Assembly (NCBI GenBank): GCA_963662175.1
Contig: OY759222.1
Location: 5,376,713 to 5,440,712, forward strand
Length of the DNA stretch: 64,000 bases
Source of the DNA: Aradus depressus
Lineage: Eukaryota; Arthropoda; Insecta; Hemiptera; Aradidae
Direction: 5' to 3'
Positions 33,401 to 42,172 of the stretch are shown piece after piece. The position numbers and the translations under genes were made by a program. Numbering within the stretch: the first letter of the stretch is position 1; each line of letters begins with the position of its first letter. The notes beneath the pieces were generated by a model. It searched no databases, was not told the DNA's origin, and was given only the letters and a program-made list of their open reading frames with translations.

Positions 33401-35829
33401 TGAATGGGGAAGGCAGAACACGAGATGTCTCGAACTGAAAGCTATATAGGGCATTTATTCTTAAGTATTTATTTTATTATTCTTATTTATTTATTTTAAC
33501 TTATTTTCTATATATCTTTCTTTACATATTTCATTTAATGTTTTGTTCACAGTTCATTTATTTTGTTATTAATTTCATATTACTATTCTCTTTTTTCACT
33601 GACAACACATTCTTAAATAATTTTAAAAGATTTATTACTGAAATGAACAGTTTTCTGACCCTGGGCATCTTATTATAACTCCGGACAAATCAAAATATTT
33701 TAAATCTCATAACTTAGAAGAAAATTATGTAACATTTAGGGAGTATCTTGAAATTGCGTAGGTTTGATAATTCGTGAAACGCCCCATCCGAGGAGGTGCG
33801 TTATCAAACCTTTTTTTTCCTCTCCAAGAAAATAAAGCTCAGGGCCTCGACAGGGTTTCGAACCAGCGATCAGTAGACTAGCGCGTTACCTCTGAACTAT
33901 CGGCGCCCGACCCGCCATCTTGATAGGCGCTACCTGTATACAACTTGGGGTACTACTAATATGTTAATATAATATTTAAGTTATACTTAAGATTTTAATA
34001 TAGTCAGGATTTGTCTAATTACAGTTTTTACCTGATACGTACTTATTTTTCAGATCTGAAACCTACCAGATCAGTAAAGACAGAACTGATTGATTCTGAT
34101 GACGCAGGTATAATGTTTTTTTTTTATTATTATATAATTCCATGACTTTTCCTAGGAGCATAGCCCAGCAGTTAAAATATGAAATAAAAACGTTTTTCAA
34201 AAATAGTTCATGTTCAAAATTAAAAGTATTAGGTTAGGTTTTATGACTCATGCCCGGGCTTTAACTACGAGGTCATATCGCCTACTACCAGAGGGCTCTT
34301 TCGTCACTCTGGTGGACATGAGACCGAATCTAGTGTGGGAGTCCTAAATGTTGCCTACCCTAAATTTTTATTCACCTAGGGTAGGGGTCTTTAACGAGTA
34401 CCTGACATCGAACAGGCTCGGGACCATCGCGTAACGTCCCATCCGAAGGACGGCGTGCTTAAGTTTATTTTACCTCCCAGATAAAATAAACTAAGGGCCT
34501 CGATCGGGCTACGAACCCACGTTCTTGAGCTCAGAAGTCAAGCACGCTTACCACTGAGCTACCGGCGCTCTCTTAAAAGTATTAATACGAAACTATCGGT
34601 TTTTTTTAGTAAACCAAAAGTATGTTGTGATTTAGATCCCCGCCGGGATCATCAGCTTTTTTTCTACTTAAGAGGTGAAAAACACATGAGCATGCTGTCC
34701 TTCGGATTGGCCATTAATAGTCCCGGGTCTGTGCATGTCAAATACTCGTTAAAGACCATTACCCTAATTACACCTGGGCAAGACAAGTTTAGAACTCTTA
34801 CAGTAGAATAAGGTTCATGTCAGAAAGAGCGCTCAGGTAGTAGGCGATATAATCTCGTAATGGAAGCCCGAGCATGAGTAAAAAAAATAGATACCTGGCC
34901 GGCACTTAAAAGATGATTATATTGCATTTTCTTATAATTAGGCAAAAGAGTATTTTGTCCATATGTTAACTGTGTATAATATATATTGAAAAATATAAAT
35001 AAAATGTACCCCAATAACCATAATCGTTATTATTCCAGGTTCTACTGCGGCTAACACTGAGAGCTTATACTACTGCTTCCACTGTAAATTTTTTTCCGAA
35101 GGATTGCACCCTTTAAAAATGCATATTTCTTTGACCCACAACAGAAACAAGAATAAAGTGAAGCGAAAAAAACGTTTCTTCTGTTCTTTTTGCGATTTTA
35201 AAACAGCCTATTCGATGTATTTGAAAACACACAAATTGTTACACACTGACAGTTCACCAATTGATAGGAAGAAACCGATCAATCCAGAAGCTAGACGATT
35301 TTCTTGTTCCCAATGTTCATACCGAGCCACACAAATGACACATCTAAAGAGTCACATCAGGTCTAAACATACTGGAGAGAAACCACACCGATGTTTGCAC
35401 TGTGACTATAGCGCCGTCCAGAGTGCACACCTTAAGTATCATGTGAACAGTAAACATGCTACCGTCAAAAGGAGAAACTACCCTTGTCCACACTGCGACT
35501 ACAGAGCCACAGAGTCACATCATCTTTGGTCACATGTTAGACACAAACACACTAAGGAGAAACCGTATGTGTGTTCTTTGTGCGAACACAAAAGTTTCCA
35601 AGCCCACTCTTTAAAAAGTCACATAAGAATAAAACATTCCGAGGAGAAACCATTAACGTGTCACTACTGTGACTATAAAACCTCGGAAAATGCCTATCTG
35701 AAGTATCATATAATGATAAAACATGAAGGGAGGAAATGGCGCAAGTGCCCTCGCTGTTCTTATAAAACTTTGGTAGAGAAAAACTACAATAGACACCAGA
35801 AAGATAATAAACATGGCAGTAAACAATAG
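30450..35829 (+). CDS. C2H2 zinc-finger protein with four SUMO-motif microexons (complete, 349 aa)
   Basis: Six exons join in frame: 30450-30471, 31327-31377, 32841-32924, 33088-33135, 34054-34107 and 35039-35829. All internal junctions are phase 1, so each small exon can be skipped or duplicated without shifting the frame. The N-terminal 86 residues are acidic and contain four PsiKxE motifs, one per small exon: VKTEPIDED, IKEEPEL, IKAELND, VKTELID. The last exon encodes eight C2H2 fingers (C-X2-C-X12-H-X3-5-H), many of the CxxCDY type, some joined by TGEKP-like linkers. Likely a nuclear DNA-binding transcription factor controlled by sumoylation; the target is unknown. The start ATG has A at -3. 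One donor is GC, not GT. Confidence 0.9.
30630..31125 (+). repeat. Dispersed repeat family copy (ATCGAC family) in zinc-finger intron 1
   Basis: Opens AATTATGTAATCGGTCAAAA and ends CGGTGATTCACCGAAG; the same start and end occur at 37945-38620. Internal blocks with AATGAATATATCAACAC repeat about every 110 bp. A non-coding element of unknown class. Confidence 0.6.
31327..31377 (+). CDS. Zinc-finger gene exon 2 with VKTEPIDED
   Basis: Acceptor TTTCCACTAG, donor GTAAGT; 51 bp. Encodes PDCASAVKTEPIDEDS, a PsiKxE motif followed by acidic residues (negatively charged SUMO-motif type). Confidence 0.85.
31437..31762 (-). mobile_element. tRNA-derived SINE, near full-length
   Basis: Reads from ACTCATGCCCGGAATTTAAT to the head GAGCTACCGGCGC on the reverse strand. 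It directly abuts a plus-strand SINE 3' half, forming an inverted pair. Confidence 0.88.
31763..31944 (+). mobile_element. tRNA-derived SINE 3' half with a 60-bp insertion
   Basis: Begins AATGTCAGGTAGAGAAAATT. After CCAGAGCGATTAAAGAG it is interrupted by an unrelated 50-60 bp stretch ending in an A run, then resumes AGCGCTCTAGTAGTAGGCGA. No tRNA head. Confidence 0.75.
31950..32370 (+). mobile_element. SINE within a piece of a foldback element
   Basis: The SINE starts near 32063 (GAGGGCGCCGGTAGCTCAGT). The 100 bp before it (from about 31962, CAAACTGAAATATAATATCT) is almost identical to the 100 bp before the SINE at 39991, which is the loop of a large foldback element. So this copy arrived as part of that compound element, not as an independent SINE insertion. 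Confidence 0.75.
32841..32924 (+). CDS. Zinc-finger gene exon 3 with IKEEPEL and GC donor
   Basis: Acceptor AATTTTAG; donor is TTAG/GCAAGT, a rare GC-AG intron whose flanking bases match the strict consensus of that class. Encodes RYNNSSRIKEEPELIIPCED and then DYCSHSL. Confidence 0.85.
33088..33135 (+). CDS. Zinc-finger gene exon 4 with IKAELND
   Basis: Acceptor ATTTTGCAG, donor GTAAAA; 48 bp. Encodes SKHIKAELNDDVITT between split codons. Confidence 0.85.
33775..33908 (-). mobile_element. tRNA-derived SINE, partial
   Basis: Reverse-strand head half: CCCCATCCGAGGAGGTGCGT, B box region GGGTTTCGAACC, and GAACTATCGGCGCCC. Confidence 0.72.
34054..34107 (+). CDS. Zinc-finger gene exon 5 with VKTELID
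   Basis: Acceptor TATTTTTCAG, donor GTATAA; 54 bp. Encodes LKPTRSVKTELIDSDDA. Confidence 0.85.
34243..34575 (-). mobile_element. tRNA-derived SINE, near full-length
   Basis: Tail ATGACTCATGCCCGGGCTTT to head GAGCTACCGGCGCTC on the reverse strand. It lies in the last intron of the zinc-finger gene. Confidence 0.88.
34638..34882 (+). mobile_element. tRNA-derived SINE, degenerate
   Basis: Starts in the CCCCGCCGGGATC region; GCTGTCCTTCGGATTGG and GAGCGCTCAGGTAGTAGGCG are clear. The head is lost. Confidence 0.7.
35039..35829 (+). CDS. Zinc-finger gene terminal exon, eight C2H2 fingers
   Basis: Acceptor TATTATTCCAG. Fingers start YYCFHCKFF, FFCSFCDFK, FSCSQCSYR, HRCLHCDYS, YPCPHCDYR, YVCSLCEHK, LTCHYCDYK and RKCPRCSYK. 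All zinc ligands are present. Stop TAG at 35827. A possible polyadenylation signal AATAAA lies at 36605. Confidence 0.95.
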
Positions 35830-37182
35830 CTATATTACTCAGGAAGTCCCGGAGCTAGAGGGCTGAGTAGAGGTGCCAAAAATTAAGGAAAACTTCCCAA
35901 ACTAAAGTTTTCCGCGAAAGCATCAATTTGAAGTTAATTAGGATCTAAACATTTCTCTAAAACAAATCAGCTTTTTTTGATTCAAGTTTGATAGGTTATT
36001 TTTCAAAAATAAAAAAAATGTAATTAACAAACCGGGGAATAAAAACAAAGATTTTAGGTTTTTTTTTGTATATAAAAAGGTTTTTCACTGTTTTCCAAAG
36101 TGTTAGTCTTACTAATTTGAGAGCAATTGACGACCGTTCCATTTAAGTAATTATTATTATAAATTTTTCTTTCAAATTCCATGCTCTTTTTAATTTTTAT
36201 TTAGTTTTTAATTTTTTCCACTAAGCAAAGATGTATTTTTTTTTAAAGAGCATGGAAGAATAGTTGCCCTCCTGTTTATAGTCAACTCCAATCTCAGTTT
36301 TTTAGCAGTGCTAAAAAAATATACTATATACCAGTAGATAGTAATATTGTCATTAGATTGTTGTATAAAATTCCTTATTCATTCATTGATTATTTTTTAT
36401 ATTGTCTAGCAGACTTTTGCCGAAATTCCTCCTTTTTTTTTTACTCTTGAGACATTATTAGTTTATTTTATTTATATATGTTTATTGGATTTTTTAAAAA
36501 TAGGAGAGATTATTTTTAACTTTTTCATTACGATATAGATATTTTCTTTTTTAATTTGTATCTGTGGTATCAGGAAAAGTACTTTATTTATTTATTTGTT
36601 TCCCAATAAAAAGCTGTAATTGTAAATAAATAAAAGTTGATATCTCAATAAATGTGTAAGTTTGTTGCTTCGTGTTACACGATGTGGAGTGCAATGCATC
36701 ATTTTCCGTTCTGTTCTATAAGAAACGAAGATGTTTTGAACGAAAGTAAAGAAAAAAACCGGCAACCCTTCAGATTTAATCCTGGAAACACTACCAATAT
36801 TCGTCAGAGTAATTTTATTTTTGCAAAATTTCCTCCAATACATTTGTTTTAGAACACACATTCTGCAAAATTTACCTAGCAAAACTTGTTTTTGTCAATA
36901 AACATCAGAAATTTGACAAAAATTAATGATTCAGTTTGACTTCCTACTCCTGAGTCTACTAGTGTTAACCGAGAACATACACAATTTTACAAGATACCAA
37001 GAAACCCACATCTTTATAATTCCGAAAGTATTAGAGTCCTGAGCTCCCAACTTCTCCACAGTGCGCAGATGGCTTGAGAGATGATCACATTACACTTAAC
37101 TCATTTTGGCCATTTTACGATTTAAAAATTTATTCTCTGTGACCATAGAAATATTTCGACAAATCCCTTCATCAATGTCTTT
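35830..37182. other. Zinc-finger 3' flank, AT-rich
   Basis: Likely 3' UTR followed by spacer. AATAAA-type signals occur near 36008 and at 36605. No other element is recognised. Confidence 0.4.
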
Positions 37183-37297
37183 TCAAATTTCAATTTCTGG
37201 CTTCTCTAGTTGTAGGCGGTTCAACTTCTGCCTCATCTCATAATAACTTCCGTCAGTGGGTTCTACTTGCAGCTGTTCTTTGAATGCGGCGCAACGA
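37183..37297 (-). CDS. Putative terminal exon of an unidentified minus-strand gene
   Basis: On the minus strand, acceptor GTTAATCAG is followed by a frame reading RCAAFKEQLQVEPTDGSYYE then MRQKLNRLQLEKPEIEI and stop. An AATAAA signal lies about 50 bases past the stop (TTTATT at 37130). Composition is coding-like: GC-richer, charged and helix-prone. It would enter in phase 2, which does not fit the last exon of the transporter gene upstream, so it is not an obvious alternative end of that gene. No family recognised. It could also be an exon relic. Confidence 0.35.
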
Positions 37298-37944
37298 CTG
37301 ATTAACGACGGTACAATAGGTAATGAAGTGAAAGTAAAGTAAACATTCAAACAAAAACATTAAAAACGTAAAGATACATTTAACGTAGTTCGACTCAGCG
37401 GTGGAAGTCTTCTCATAGGCCCACTTTTCTCAGTTCGACTTATTTACACATTGTTCCTCGTATTTGGCCCGAATTGTACATTGAGGTAATATTTACGTTA
37501 CATTGGACTAGAGAATTTGTTCGTCTTAACTACGAATTTGACTTATCGAGTTGACTGTAATACTCTAGGTAAATGAGGAAAATACTTTAAACAAATATAT
37601 ACTATTGCAAGCTCTTTATTATTCAGATTCATAGATGCATTGATTTATTATCATGTAATATATATCTATATATTTGATTTATTGTCACATACATTTTGCT
37701 CTCTGCTCATTTAACTCTAATCACTCTACCATTAATATATCTCTTTTTTTCAATTCTACAGTATTAAATTTTAAGAAATATACATAAATGTTTTTTTTAT
37801 AAAAAGGGAAGAAACTATATTTTTCTAAGGGATATGTTTTATATTATAAATCTGAAATTTGATACGATTCTTATTCATATTGTTTTGACAAATACCGTCA
37901 GTTAACCATAGAATTTGGTTCTTTTACTTCCCCAGACATAACCA

Positions 37945-38620
37945 AGTAATGTAATCGGCCAAAAATTCGATGCGAAGTTTTCAACGAAATTTTAGCTATT
38001 TAGCTCAAGATTCCAAATATGAAAAAAAAAATATGTGTCTGAACATGATAACTCCTGATAGAATGAATATATCAACTCGAAATTTTGTATATGAATCCAG
38101 AACCCTCTAACTATGAAACCTATTGTTTTACAGCCAAATCGAAAAAAGGGGAGGGGACATTAGGGGAGAAATTTAACTCAAAAAACTCTAATAACTGCCG
38201 TTTTAATGAGTGTATCGACACAAAATGTCATATGTAAATTCGAAATCCCATAAAGATGACACTTATTAATTTTGAGCAGAATCGGCACAAAAGAAGAGGG
38301 ATCAGAGGGGGGGGGGGGGGGGGGGGCTCAATACAAAAACCCCAATAACTGCAGCTGTAAAGAATGTATCGACATGAAATTTCAAGCGATATTGCCTGAA
38401 GGGAAGGGGGGTTCAGGGAAGGGGGCTCAATTCAAAAACCCAAAAAACTGCCGATGTAATGAAGTTATCGACACAAAATTTAATATCAGAATTTAGGAGC
38501 CCCTTTGTAAGTCAACTGTTGAATATTAACGCAAACGGTCGATTGGTTTTGGAGGAGCGGAAAGTTAATTGATTAATTAGTTCTGGGGAAGTACATTGTC
38601 GGTGATTCTCCGACGACTTT
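37945..38620 (+). repeat. Dispersed repeat family copy (ATCGAC family)
   Basis: Opens GTAATGTAATCGGCCAAAAA and ends GGTGATTCTCCGACGAC, the same layout as 30630-31125. Five or more internal sub-blocks carry AATGTATCGACA-type motifs. A G tract of about 23 sits at 38306. Confidence 0.6.
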
Positions 38621-39699
38621 TTCTTTTATAAAGGGAGAAGAATATAGAGCATTAAATGTTTTCAAAGAACACAAGTAAAATAAATAAGCAAATTACTTCC
38701 CCAAGTCAATAAGATTACAAAATAAGTTCTCCTAAGAACAACATACTAGAAAATACTAGCTAACTTTTACATTTTTTCAAGTTTAGTTCTACATTTTTTT
38801 AATTTTAGAATCACTTTTCCAAACGTAACAATATTGTCTTTTGTGTTTGCTTCAAGGATACAATTCTGATTGTTTATACGTATAAGATTACATGATAAAT
38901 ATATATGGTAAGACAGAAAAAAATTATCAATTTTTAAAGTTATTTAACTAATAATTTCTCTTCATAGTTGAATAACATTTTTTTCTAAATTAATTTTTTC
39001 TAAATTTTATTTAAATAAATTATTGCTAAGTAGTCGAATAAATAAATGCTTAATAATTAAAATAAGTAAAGCAATTCAGCGAGAAAAAACAAAAGTTTCA
39101 ACAAAATTGAAAGCCTTTTTTTTTTATTTTTGTGTCTTTATGCTTAACGTCCTTACGTTCTCCAAGTAGGGGGAAGAAGGACGGGATATACGGTAGCCAC
39201 CCGGCTATCTACAGGTTGCCACCCTTCTCTAATTTACAATAATAGTCATTTTAATTATAATTTGAACAATTCAACCATAATAAAAACAAACCTGATGTCC
39301 CTAAATTCGAAACAGGGACCTCAACATGAAGAGAAAAAGTAATTTAATTCATTGTAATAATTTACCAATTATTAGAAAGTAGTAACTTTCCGAACCCAAA
39401 ATTTGCGTTTTCCAAATCAGAAAAAAAAAAAATATATATATATATATATATATTTTAATAAGTCGAAAAAAGTCTAAATTCTAATTTCTCCTAAAAAAAA
39501 ATGCACTTTCAAAACATATAAATTTAACAAATAGTATTAAAAAACTTACACAACCTTTTTTTTACCCGCTCTGAGGTAAAATGTTACTAAGAAAAACAAT
39601 AAATAAAATGTACCATTAAAAAAAACTATCATTAACAATTTAACTGGGATATGTTAAGGAATGTCTTTTGTAAAGGTTGTTATTATAATGTACTTTATT
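38621..39699. other. AT-rich spacer
   Basis: No gene seen. Contains a TA microsatellite at about 39431 and a block AACGTCCTTACGTTCTCCAA that resembles one at 43590. Confidence 0.35.
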
Positions 39700-40623
39700 A
39701 TAAAGGAGGAGAGATGAGGCTTGTGGTCGAAGAAAACAAACTTATGGAATTTCAGCCAAGCTTTCGGCACTGAATGCCCCTTCTTCAGGGCATATATTGA
39801 CATGTATACATAATTAATGAGTTGATGAATATATGAACATTAAAACTAAATCTGACTAAACCAATAATTAACATTTAAATTGTTTACAACAAAACAAACT
39901 GAAATATTATATCTAAACAAAAACAATTATAAACTAAATACATATAAATATGTAATACATATATATTTATATAAATATAAATACATATCAGAGGGCGCCG
40001 GTAGCTCAGTGGTATGCGTGCTTGCCTTCTGAGCTCAAGATCGTGGGTTCGTAACCCGACCGAGGCCCTTAGTTTATTTTATCTGGGAGGTAAAATAAAC
40101 TTAAGCACGCCGTCCTTTCGGACGTTAAGCAATGGTCCCGAGCCTGTACGATGTCAGTTACTCGTTAAAGACCCCTACCCTAGGTGAATAAAAATTTAGG
40201 GTAGGCAAAATTTAGGACTCCCACAGTAGAGTCGGGCTCATGTCCACCAGAGTGACGAAAGGGCGCTCTGGTAGTAGGCGATATGACCTCGTAGTTAAAG
40301 CCCGGGCATAAGTCATAAAACCTAATTCATAACTGTTTTTGTGAAGACATAATATTTCAGTTTGTTTTAGTATAAATAATTTAAATTTTAACTATTGGTT
40401 TAGTCACATTTAGTTTTAATGTCATTATTAATATTTTCTAATTAATATATTAATATTTAGTTTTAATGTCATATCTGTTACTCAAATCTAGCATACATCA
40501 GCTCATTAATAATGTATATATTTCAATACAGGCCCTGAAGAAGGTACACTCAGTGCCGAAAGCATGGCAGAAATTCCACAAGTTTGTATTCTTCGACCAC
40601 AAGCCTCATCTCTCCTCATTATT
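39700..40623. mobile_element. Large foldback element with a SINE in its loop
   Basis: The arms are long inverted repeats: GGAGAGATGAGGCTTGTGGT and ACCACAAGCCTCATCTCTCC at the ends, with CTTTCGGCACTGA and TCAGTGCCGAAAG further in. Next come ACTAAACCAATAATTAACAT with its partner AACTATTGGTTTAGT, and AAACAAACTGAAATATTATA with its partner ATAATATTTCAGTTTGTTTT. The unpaired centre holds about 85 bp and a nearly full SINE. Confidence 0.8.
39991..40322 (+). mobile_element. tRNA-derived SINE, near full-length, nested in foldback element
   Basis: Head GAGGGCGCCGGTAGCTCAGT, modified B box GGGTTCGTAACCC, tail GGGCATAAGTCATAAAACCT. It shares its B-box change and its 5' flank with the copy at 32063, showing that the two derive from one compound unit. 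Confidence 0.9.
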
Positions 40624-40639
40624 ACATCGTTGGGTCAAA

Positions 40640-42104
40640 TCCTCCCTAATTGATTATATATTATATAAAATTACAAAAAAAATAAATAAATAATACACTA
40701 TAAACATATCAAATAAAAATAAGTTAGAGGAATTATATGGGGTTGGCCAAATGAACAAACCTAATAATAATAAAATAGAAATTTGGCAACCATTTGACTT
40801 TAAACAAAAATATATTATTGTCCCAACATTTTATAGATACATTTTACAAAATAAATAAACATAGTATAAATACATAAACAATTTTCATATATTTACTAAA
40901 GCAAAAATAAATAATGTAAATGCTTTAGAAAAAAAATTTTTTTGCTAACAAACCTAATGCTTACAACCTAAAAACAAAATATAGTCAATTACTTTGAATT
41001 GATTTTTTCGAAAACAATTTTACAATTTGAATAAAAAAAAAAAAAAAAAACTAAAATAAAAGATCAAAAATTGAAACCTCAATTAAGAATCTTTACTTAG
41101 ATTTTTGTCAAAACATATCTTTTTAAATATATCTATATGTATTTTATAAATTTTAATATTAAAAGACCACGAGAAAGTTGTTAGTATCACAGGAAGACGT
41201 GGTTCTGTCTTTGGCACAATATGAAATTATTTATTATTTTTATATTATATTATTATTAATTTTTGAAAAATTTTCTCAAGTTAAAAATGTATATCCGAAG
41301 ACGATATCGCAAGAAATGAGCTTCTTCCACGATAATTATCTGAGGAAATTATTAAAATCTGACTTTAGAATTATATCTTGTAGATTTGATGATATAGGGA
41401 GTGGTATTTTACAAAAATTTTTAAAATTATTATTATTATTTTACAACCAATTAATTTCATTAATTTATATAATTTTTTTTAAATTTGAATCAATTTTTAT
41501 ATATAATAAACATGATAAATGCTTTTTTAATATCGATATGGTAGTCTAATGGTAAGGAATACTTAAAATTATCCACAAATAGGGCATACAAGTTGTCGAA
41601 ATATACAAAAAGTTATGTGAACAAAAGAAAATTGTTAAGCGATATTATTTATTAATTAATGATGCCTAAATTGAATACAAAAAATAAAATAATAAGGAAA
41701 TGGAACGAGAAAAAAAATATTGATAATTTACTATTAACTGAAAATGTTAGCTTAGAATTTCGGAACAACCAAAAATTGATATAAATAAATTAATATATAC
41801 TATAGATATTATTATAATTTTTGAAAAGTTATTCAGGTACAAAACTAGTAATTTTATTAATTTTGGACCCTTTGAAAAAGATATGATATAAGATAACTTT
41901 CATGGTTAAAATATGAAATGTATATTACCAAAAACCCTGATAGTATACCTATTTAATTGAATTTTGCGAAAACTGTATACCCTGAATGTGGTCAAAATAA
42001 TAATAAAAATATAAATTACAAAAAAAACCTAATGTTAGGAACCTGACGACTTGATCATTCATTCACAGATACTCGTACGATACTTGACAGACGTATAGAA
42101 GCTG
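40640..42104. other. AT-rich spacer downstream of the transporter gene
   Basis: Very AT-rich. The ORF of 123 codons at 41178 is Ile/Phe/Tyr-rich and looks like open AT-rich DNA. On the minus strand this holds the transporter's 3' UTR. Confidence 0.4.
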
Positions 42105-42172
42105 TTATACACTGGCTGAAGTCTGCTTGCCGAGAACAAGCAATACTTTTTGTAGAATCCGGGTGGCACTCA
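42105..42172 (-). CDS. SLC7 transporter terminal exon
   Basis: Acceptor CTTTTTCAG. Encodes [20 protein letters not shown] then SV and stop. The TR.LQK.L.V ending is usual for insect LAT-type proteins. Confidence 0.85.

Noticed and set aside
41178..41549. 123-codon ORF rich in Ile/Phe/Tyr/Leu
   Set aside because: Composition expected from very AT-rich DNA; no motif or start context.
41528..41560. GGTAGTCTAATGGTAAGG, similar to a tRNA A-box region
   Set aside because: No B box, no cloverleaf and AT-rich surroundings.
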